From contig JBBPFI010000001.1 of the NCBI GenBank assembly GCA_037974965.1, positions 2,294,001-2,358,000 on the forward strand: a stretch of 64,000 nucleotides of DNA, given 5' to 3'. The number at the start of each line of letters is the position of its first letter. Position 1 is the first letter of the stretch. Origin of the DNA: Dacryopinax spathularia. Lineage: Eukaryota; Basidiomycota; Dacrymycetes; Dacrymycetales; Dacrymycetaceae. The position numbers were made by a program, and so were the translations under genes. The notes beneath the pieces were generated by a model. It made no database searches, had not been told where the DNA came from, and was given only the letters and a program-made list of their open reading frames with translations. Positions 58,401 through 64,000 of this stretch are shown piece by piece.

Positions 58401-59577
58401 CTTTGATCCACGCTGTTGCGCGAGTGGATCCTGTCAAAATGTTGAGCAAGACAAAATTGCATGCGACTACACACGCGGTTGACGACATCATGCGCCTGGG
58501 ACCCGCCGTTCTCTTTTCCACCGAACGCTACGAGTCGTTCAACTCGGTCTTCCGCATGTGCTCCGTCCTCAGTAATCGGCAAGCACCCAGCCGCGACATA
58601 GCACGATGCTTCGCTCAATTTGAAAGGGTGAGACACATACTAAGCGGGGGGTTTTGGAAAGATCCCCACTCGCATACATGGAGGCAGGCAGGAGCCGAAA
58701 CACGGAAGGTCCTTGCTACAATCAAGAGTGTGGCGGATTTGTTGGGCTTGAAACCAGACGCAACCAGCCATCCCCGTACGTTGTATCTATGACCCCACCC
58801 CTCAACTACTTACACTCACATACGGAGCAGATATCACTGGAAAAGAAGGGGGTATGTCTCCATGTCGGTGGGCAGACACTGAGACATACCGTTTTGCGGG
58901 ACCTGGAACCTGGAACCCAGATGTCATGCTCGCGTTTGGTGGCTCAATGGTCACCCTTAACGGCGATCATGCCCCTTTGATGTCGTTTGTCGTGTGGAGA
59001 GACGTTGGGGGCTCGGCGAAGGTAAGCTTTGTAGCCGGCGAATTGAATCCCTCTGATGAATGCCTGTGCCAGCTACGACTTGGGCGCATTTGCCGTCTTC
59101 TCAAGCCCATCGACCACAACGGAAACGATCCGGGAATGGTCGAACTGCAAGTGTACCTCGTGGGCGAAGATCACCCGACCCTCGTCTGTCCGCAATTGAT
59201 TGCGACCAAGACCAGATGTCTTCTGAGTGTGAGGGTAAGGTCGCCATTGTAGCGCAGGTTGGCAACCGGCTGAACAACCCCTACAGGGTGTGTTGGCATG
59301 CGTCAACGTACAACATGATTGTAGCCTGGGTGGATGGTGCCCGGGAAGAGAAGAACGCTCCCAGCAGCAAGAGCGGGAAAGCACCTCGCAATACACGACG
59401 CGAGTACAGCACCGAGCCAACGACGCCTACCTCTTGAACATCTTCTCCTTCCATAATAGTGCACTAATCCGGCAACTGCACGGCCGCAAGCACCAAACGC
59501 CCCTGTTCAGCGCCGACGCTGCTGAACTACGACGAGACCTGGCCCAACGGCTTGGTCAATCCACTTTGGCTAAGTAG
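55421..59577 (+). CDS. DDE-type DNA transposase
   Basis: This large protein opens (MQKSTISNNDW; alternative start MSSDDDLS at 55463) with a C2H2-like finger, WSCRACESSSG then HLNTGKH, a plausible DNA-binding domain. Later landmarks are HEFWHGSLWRE; MVWADDVSGNVSKAWNKH, a candidate first catalytic Asp; LAVLAGDNPLQAELCSHKG, a second Asp leading into a Cys/His cluster with FCRRCYVGG; HMATPVEILHTFLLGIVKYLW; NGKHFKTLAQ; LFSTERYESFN, with a candidate Glu; and NVQHDCSLGGWCPGREERS. The order is that of an abundant basidiomycete transposon protein I recall only as unnamed. About twelve introns are seen, and the iterons inside the gene all lie in them. The stop TAG at 59575-59577 falls within an inverted iteron. 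The catalytic assignment is inference. Confidence 0.75.
55938..55963 (+). repeat. Iteron in first transposase intron
   Basis: It reads CCCCACCCATTAACTACTTA and ends in the CAG acceptor of the intron between DEQG and TLSIQER. Confidence 0.7.
57151..57203 (+). repeat. Two iterons in one transposase intron
   Basis: The copy at 57151-57171 (CTCCCACCCCCAACTACTTA) and a diverged copy at 57180-57203 lie in the intron from about 57128 to 57241, which joins VRMIE to DINIGGYEVFD. Confidence 0.65.
57820..57838 (-). repeat. Iteron, inverted copy in intron
   Basis: It reads ATAAGTAGAAGGGGGTGGG on the plus strand, inside the intron between PLLRLN and DLDVHMATP. It is the only inverted copy inside a gene. 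Confidence 0.6.
58281..58329 (+). repeat. Two iterons in one transposase intron
   Basis: Copies at 58281-58302 and 58309-58329 sit in the intron between KTQFE and ADLRPLV. Confidence 0.65.
58791..58813 (+). repeat. Iteron in transposase intron
   Basis: GACCCCACCCCTCAACTACT followed by TAC lies in the intron after ATSHP. Confidence 0.65.
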
Positions 59578-59643
59578 TATTGGGGTGGGGACAGAGAGGG
59601 CAAAGGGTGTAGGCCAGAGGGGGTAGTAGTTGGGGGTGAGGGC
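59571..59643 (-). repeat. Two inverted iterons at the transposase stop codon
   Basis: The first (59571-59593) contains the TAG stop itself: AAGTAGTATTGGGGTGGGG. The second is at 59621-59643 (GGGTAGTAGTTGGGGGTGAG). Confidence 0.75.
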
Positions 59644-59937
59644 AAGCAGGCCACCCTGCTGTCCTTTGGATCATATCCATGTACGCCCATAAAACCTCCA
59701 AGTCGGATCGCATTGTTTTGCGCTCGCCCATTATCACAGCCGATCATCAAGGGATCTTGATGGGGCGGGCCGATTCTGGCCGACCCACATCAACGGAACC
59801 GAACCATGCGGTTTAACACGGCGTGCAAATTCTTTGGTCCAGGTTTTGTCGTGCGCGTCTCCTTCTTTTCTCGTCGTTTGCAGCCTGAACGCTGATCGTC
59901 CTCTTGGGAGCGCGTCCACCCACCCTATCAGCGTACC
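59644..59937. other. Spacer between the two transposon genes
   Basis: This holds the 3' end of the transposase and the upstream region of the accessory gene. No further gene is seen. Confidence 0.4.
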
Positions 59938-61642
59938 ATGTCTACGGCTTGGCTCGACAGCTATGCTCGCCAGATGACTGGCTCACAGTCGGGGATGACG
60001 GCGAGCCCGACCGCACCCAGCAGTGCAGGTAGGGATATCGGCGGCCCCACAGCGGACTCGGAAGACGAAGAGGACGGAGGTTGGGGAGGTGGAGAGGAAC
60101 GAGGAGATTGGCCGACACAGGGAACAGCGGGCGGAGAGACCTTGTAAGTACGTTGTGCTGTGCAGGAGTTCCGAACTGACTGAGGAGAGTGTCAGAGATG
60201 CCACCCCCTCCGTTCAAAGTTCGATGGCCGCGACGCAAGGAGCTGCAAGGGATTACACCCAGCTCGCCCGCACGATCGGGCTGAAGAGGAAGCTCTCGGC
60301 TTCGCAGCTGGAAGAGCTGCTGGATTATGCCAACGACGTGAGCGCTGCCATGTCCCCACCCCAACTACTACTTACATGTCCCCACCCCAACTACTACTTA
60401 CCTGCTTCTTCTCTCCAGCCCGATCCACGCTCCAGAGAGATAAAAGCTTACGCGACCGCATTGCAAGCACGGGACTCGGCAGCAACCGTGGAGAAGAACC
60501 AGCGAGAGAATTGGAAGTTACCGCGCGAGTTCGAGGTAATCGTGTCTGGGATGTGCAACCTCGCCAGCCACCGGTTTTGACTATCCTGACCAGGCGGAAG
60601 TCAGCAAGGAGATCTATATGTACATCATGAGCCCGAGATGTCCGTCGTATGTTGCGACGGCTCTGAACATCATGATGGTATGTGTTCCTGGCGATGAGTG
60701 GAGCTCACTGACGCGAGTGCCGAGCAGGATCATGTCGAACGAAATCATCAACGCCTGCATATCGATGTCGCTGTGTTTGACGACCAGACGAAGCGCGAAG
60801 CTATCGTGACATTTATTGCAAAGAAGCTGGTCGAGAGGAGATCTTTTGTGTTGAAAAAGGTACGTGGAACTTACATGTTTCTTCATAAGCGAGCTGGGCT
60901 GATGAGGCTCTCTATTCTGCATTGCTTTCATCAACGGCTGGCCTTCCGCCCACCCCCTCAACTACTAATCTGCTTCGGTACTCCGCTTGACTATCGATAA
61001 CCTCGTCTCTGTCCCCACCCAAACTACTACCCCTACCTTGCCCCACCCTCCAATTACCCACTGCGATATTCGTTTACCGGCGTCAGCTGCGCATCTGTAT
61101 AGAACTTTCGCTGGCTGAGGTTCAACGGCAGCTCACGATGCACGCCTACCCCTTCGAGTTCGAGCTCGCACATTGGGTCCGCTTTGCGTTCCTGGTGCGT
61201 GGAATTGAGACATGAGAAGACTGACACTGACAGGCATCATCTGTAGCGAGCGACTCTGATTAAACACGACGAGATGGGCGGGAAAAAGGTGGTGAATGCG
61301 GCGGGGAAGAAGGAGGTTGTGTGCAAGGACTTTTGGCCGTACGTCGACGAATGCCTCGGAGTAATGAAGGCAGCACACGGAGCCACACAAGCAACCTGGA
61401 CTGCGTACGTGGTCTCAACTTCTTTTATTTGGCACAGCCTGAACAGATCCTACAGGTTCACCACGCAGTTTCTTACTGACGACTTGGCGAAATACTCCGT
61501 GAAGGGTCAAACACCCTCGTCAGTAAATGCGCGCAAAATCAAGAAGTCGACGGCCCAGGTTGAGACATCGGCGGTGATCAAATGGGAGGAGGGGGAAAGG
61601 GGAGAAGCGTCAATTGTGCTCAGCATGGCAGTGGATAAGTAG
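59938..61642 (+). CDS. Transposon accessory protein
   Basis: This is the second gene of the element, of a type often found next to this transposase in basidiomycetes. Function is unknown. The start MSTAWLDSYARQMTGSQ leads an acidic Ser/Gly-rich region (DSEDEEDGGWGGGEER). After introns follow ARDYTQLARTIGLKRKLS and SASQLEELLDYAND, then DPRSREIKAYATAL. Downstream are AEVSKEIYMYIMSPRCPSY, LRICIELSLAEVQRQL, ELAHWVRFAFL and CKDFWPYVDECLGVMK. The C-terminus is basic/acidic mixed and ends LSMAVDK-TAG. About seven introns are seen. Introns near 60341-60418 and 60860-61084 contain two and three iterons. The stop lies in the first copy of the inverted iteron array. The interior splice near 60870-60980 is uncertain. 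It may be a DNA-binding or assembly partner of the transposase, but that is only inference. Confidence 0.6.
60351..60401 (+). repeat. Tandem pair of identical iterons in an intron
   Basis: Two identical 25-bp copies (starting TGTCCCCACCCCAACTACTA) occur 26 bp apart in the intron between DYAND and PDPRSR. Identity suggests recent duplication or conversion. Confidence 0.85.
60948..61059 (+). repeat. Three iterons in one long intron
   Basis: Copies at 60948-60967, 61011-61030 and 61038-61059 lie in the unusually long intron of about 225 bp ending at CGTCAG (61085). Confidence 0.65.
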
Positions 61643-61761
61643 TTGGGGGTTGGGACCGGGGAAAGTATAGTGGAAGGTGGGATCGGGAAAGTAGTTGGGG
61701 GTTGGGACCAGGCGAAAGTAGTGGGAGGTGGGACCCGGAAAGTAGTTGGGGGATGGGACCA
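61636..61761 (-). repeat. Array of five inverted iterons at the right edge
   Basis: Copies start at about 61636, 61661, 61688, 61714 and 61739 (period 25-27 bp), with core AAAGTAGTTGGGGGTTGGGA. The first overlaps the accessory-gene stop codon. Confidence 0.85.
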
Positions 61762-61762
61762 G

Positions 61763-61782
61763 GCGAGCGCATGCACGCTCGC
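61763..61782. repeat. Hairpin at the right edge of the element
   Basis: GCGAGCG and its exact complement CGCTCGC flank a CATGCA loop. It lies directly after the iteron array and may mark or lie near the element's right end. Confidence 0.6.
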
Positions 61783-62100
61783 GAGTAGCACAGTATTATG
61801 AATTAATATTGTTGATCGACGTGCACCAAATCATGATTGAGCCACAGTAAACACGACATGTAGAGGAAGCCTGTCCGAGGAGCATTATCTACATCCGGTG
61901 GCAATATGGCATCCACACGACTGGTCCACATATTGGTGTGGGTGTCGAGCGAGGCCAATTTGACCCGACCTGGATTCTTTATGGCGCAAGGCGCCGTTCT
62001 TGCGAGGGGAGCATGCGGTTCACATGAACCCCATGTTGACGAGTGGGCGGATTCGGCCCTGTCGCACACGCGGATTCGGCCTTGACGAGGACCCTCGGTG
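61783..62100. other. Flank between the element and the macrodomain gene
   Basis: No gene is supported here. The first part is AT-rich (AATTAATATTG near 61801) and may contain the true transposon border. The rest is the macrodomain promoter. Confidence 0.35.
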
Positions 62101-62106
62101 TATAAG
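62101..62106 (+). promoter_or_regulatory. TATA box (TATAAG) of the macrodomain gene
   Basis: GTGTATAAGTAAAC lies 47 bp upstream of the ATG at 62148. Confidence 0.5.
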
Positions 62107-62147
62107 TAAACCCCCCACTCTCGGACGATGAGCACCAACAACCAGAA

Positions 62148-62948
62148 ATGACATCCCGTATCCGCTTTACGCTCATAGACCGGCATACCGACCTGCTTGA
62201 CGCATGGCGCGCGGCGTTCAACAAGCACCTGCCTTCTTCCTGGGTTGAGAGGTTCACGCTTCTGCAGAGCGATATCCGTACTGCAGGGACATATGACTGC
62301 GTTGTCTCCCCCGCAAACTCTTATGGGATCATGGATGGCGGGTGCGCCCATTTCCTATCCTCGCTCTATGGGAAGGACGCTGATAGGATTGGGCGGAGCA
62401 GGATAGACCTCTACATCGCCATCTCGATCTCGCACTCCAACCCCTCCTCAGTAATCAAGTCCGTCCAATCCCATCTCTACACCTCGCACAGGGGGTATAT
62501 CCCCCCAGGGCAGTGTACGCTCGTCCCACTCCCTTCGGAGCTGAGGGGGGAAGAAAACAAATTGGGGTGCAAGTACGTCGCTGTTCTGCCTACTATGAGG
62601 CTGCCCGAACGGGTGGAGTGGAATAGGGAGGTGGTGTATGAGTGTGTGTGGAGCTTGTTGCTCGCTCTCGAAAAGCACAACGCTTCTGTGCAGTCAGCCA
62701 CTGTCAGCTCAGCGATGGAAGTGGATGGACAGGGAGGAGGGCAAGGGGAGGAGGAGATCAAGACGGTCATCATGTCCGGCCTTGGCACTGGCACAGGCGG
62801 GATCTCAGCGCAGAGATGCGCGGAGCAGATGGCGCTGGCTTTCAAGCATTTTGAGGAAGCGGGAGACAAGCCGGAGAAGTGGAGTGGGTTGAGTTGGGAG
62901 GATGTGGAGGCGCTTGATGAGGAGATTGGGCCGACCAGGAAGTTGTGA
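62148..62948 (+). CDS. Macrodomain-like protein
   Basis: This is a single-exon 266-residue protein with an ADP-ribose-binding macro fold. Visible parts are the early strand-loop VVSPANSYGIMDGGCAH, which fits the PANxxGxMxGG substrate loop; the segment RGYIPPGQCTLVPLP; VAVLPTMRLPERVEWNREVV; and the glycine-rich loop VIMSGLGTGTGGISAQRCAEQ. Macrodomains bind or remove ADP-ribose, including 1''-phosphate forms. Which activity applies is not clear, since the first loop diverges from the canonical NAAN. An acidic insertion (MEVDGQGGGQGEEE) lies before the last strands. The start MTSRIRFTLIDRH is supported by an upstream TATA box. The gene is host-like and directly beside the transposon but shows no iterons. 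Confidence 0.8.
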   Translation: MTSRIRFTLIDRHTDLLDAWRAAFNKHLPSSWVERFTLLQSDIRTAGTYDCVVSPANSYGIMDGGCAHFLSSLYGKDADRIGRSRIDLYIAISISHSNPSSVIKSVQSHLYTSHRGYIPPGQCTLVPLPSELRGEENKLGCKYVAVLPTMRLPERVEWNREVVYECVWSLLLALEKHNASVQSATVSSAMEVDGQGGGQGEEEIKTVIMSGLGTGTGGISAQRCAEQMALAFKHFEEAGDKPEKWSGLSWEDVEALDEEIGPTRKL

Positions 62949-64000
62949 GCTCTTGGGTCACCACTACCACTACTGGTGAGGAGAGAGAAAGCACTTGCGG
63001 GGAGATCTGGATCTAGGAATGAGAGGATAGGATCGCTGGATCGCCATCTCCAGGCATGAATGATTGACCGGATGGACTACTGTACGACCCTGTGTACCGC
63101 TTGCCACGATTGTTGTAAAATCTTACCAAACACAGAACCGGATTACGTTGCGACGTCATCATGCATTTGTGGCGATTTAAGCTAGCACGAAAACACACAA
63201 CATTACCGTGTTCCTCCCGACTGGACATTGCCATTCTGGAAACAGACTAGACCATGCTGTCTATGGTCACGCATTCCAGCTTTGGGACTGCGAAAAATAG
63301 TAGACCGTCGTTAGGCAAACTAGAAGATGGTGAGCTCGAGATCGGAGGTGATCCGCGTTAGCAACAAAAGAACACTGTAAAGATGACGATCGAATTCACA
63401 CTCGTCAACATCAGGCAAGGTCTCGCACGGATTCAGGCAAACTGGATACTCTACTTTTTCGAATATCGAACCACCGTTGAAGAATCGCGGGCATAGAGCG
63501 CGGAAAGCGGACCGCATCTTTATACCAAAAACCGGCAAACGATCAATCAAAATTTCCATAGCCACCATACGTCGCCTCTCCTTGTTCGAAAGCCCAGAAG
63601 ACTTCCATCGAATCTCTCCACACTTACGGGCAAAATTCCCCGGACGCCACAAGGCCGCTCAATTGATGGTCCACGTGGGTTCAATCCGGAGCATCAGAGC
63701 GGGAGCAACTTGACTGAATCGAAGGAACGGAGCGGGACCGCGTGAGTCGTTCTGGTCGTCGTCGTCGTCGACGACGCGTATTTTTTTCCTTGCTTGGCTC
63801 GGTTTCGAACGCGAACGCGAACGCGTGCTGCCGGCAACGACTCATTTACCGCTTCGCGTCAGTTCTTGCCTTTCGTTCGGCACGAAGTTCTATAACCGTC
63901 CCATGCCCGCCCATCGCGTCTGCTTGTACGCGTCCCGTGTCTGATCTGGCCAGTACCAATTAATGCCGTAGTGCCGTCCAGACTGGAATGTAAACATTAC
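62949..64000. other. Right-edge region without a convincing gene
   Basis: An open frame of 110 codons on the minus strand (63320-63652, containing IRWKSSGLSNKERRRM) could be a small gene but has no recognisable motif. Short repeats (GTCGTCGTC near 63757 and GAACGC three times near 63810) lie close to the edge. A gene beginning past the edge is possible. Confidence 0.35.

Larger units (their letters stand above)
54075..61782 (+). mobile_element. DNA transposon (CMC/CACTA-like, basidiomycete type)
   Basis: Two intron-rich plus-strand genes, a DDE transposase and an accessory protein, share a G/C-biased iteron not seen elsewhere in the window. Left and right ends are approximate: the leftmost iteron is at 54075. 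The rightmost feature is a five-iteron array at 61636-61761 followed by a hairpin at 61763-61782. No clear terminal inverted repeat or target-site duplication could be found by eye. Both genes read as intact under a consistent splicing model, so the copy may be young. The CMC assignment rests on the D-D-E spacing with a Cys/His insert after the second Asp, and on iteron-rich flanks as in CACTA elements. KDZ-related families are the main alternative. Confidence 0.6.

Noticed and set aside
61636-61761. CRISPR-like regular repeat array
   Set aside because: Units are adjacent and degenerate with no unique spacers, and this is a eukaryotic genome. It is an iteron array.
61763-61782. Helitron 3' end (hairpin near an end)
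   Set aside because: No CTRR terminus follows the hairpin and no Rep/helicase gene is present. The neighbouring genes encode a DDE-type transposase.
63665-63700. Possible tRNA T-arm (GGGTTCAATCC)
   Set aside because: The flanks cannot form the T-stem or acceptor stem, and no D-arm is found upstream.

Overview
The window looks like nuclear DNA of a basidiomycete fungus, most likely a yeast-forming Tremellomycete. Coding DNA is GC-rich. Genes are closely packed on both strands and broken by many short introns (about 45-60 nt) with GTRNGT-type donors and CTRAY branch sites (CTGAC, CTAAT) just before the 3' splice site. Every housekeeping gene has a clear fungal homologue, and the mobile element at 55-62 kb encodes a transposase type I know mainly from basidiomycetes. 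Species cannot be fixed from the sequence alone. Exon joins below are read by eye from splice consensus and family conservation.

Layout. 0-23 kb holds conserved cell-biology genes: the 3' half of MON2 (Golgi/endosome traffic), an N-carbamoyl-D-amino-acid hydrolase, an OMA1-type mitochondrial protease, a BTB/POZ protein, a DUF1275 membrane protein, the Sec1/Munc18 protein SLY1, an arrestin-like protein with a PPxY motif, a PARP2-like poly(ADP-ribose) polymerase, and a small secreted protein with five CxGMxC repeats. 24-31 kb is one large gene for the proteasome activator BLM10/PA200, divergent from an AIM18/AIM46-like chalcone-isomerase-fold protein. 33-50 kb carries two DHA2-type MFS transporters, a GMC oxidoreductase, a LanC-like protein, an F-box/LRR-type protein and a cytosolic 5'-nucleotidase-family phosphoesterase, nearly all on the minus strand.

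50-62 kb is different: three genes of unknown function, then two intron-rich plus-strand genes of a DNA transposon (a large DDE-type transposase and its accessory protein). This block is threaded with a short iteron (core CCCCACCCCCAACTACTT). Within the two genes every copy lies in an intron. Copies in opposite orientation sit on the stop codons and form a five-copy array at the right edge. A macrodomain protein follows at 62.1 kb, and the last kilobase holds no convincing gene.

Points that stand out: the intron-confined iterons that also supply the stop codons of both transposon genes; a GC-AG intron exactly at the catalytic glutamate of the PARP, in frame and stop-free if retained; a final BLM10 intron that splits the proteasome-docking YYA tail; and the CxGMxC secreted protein.
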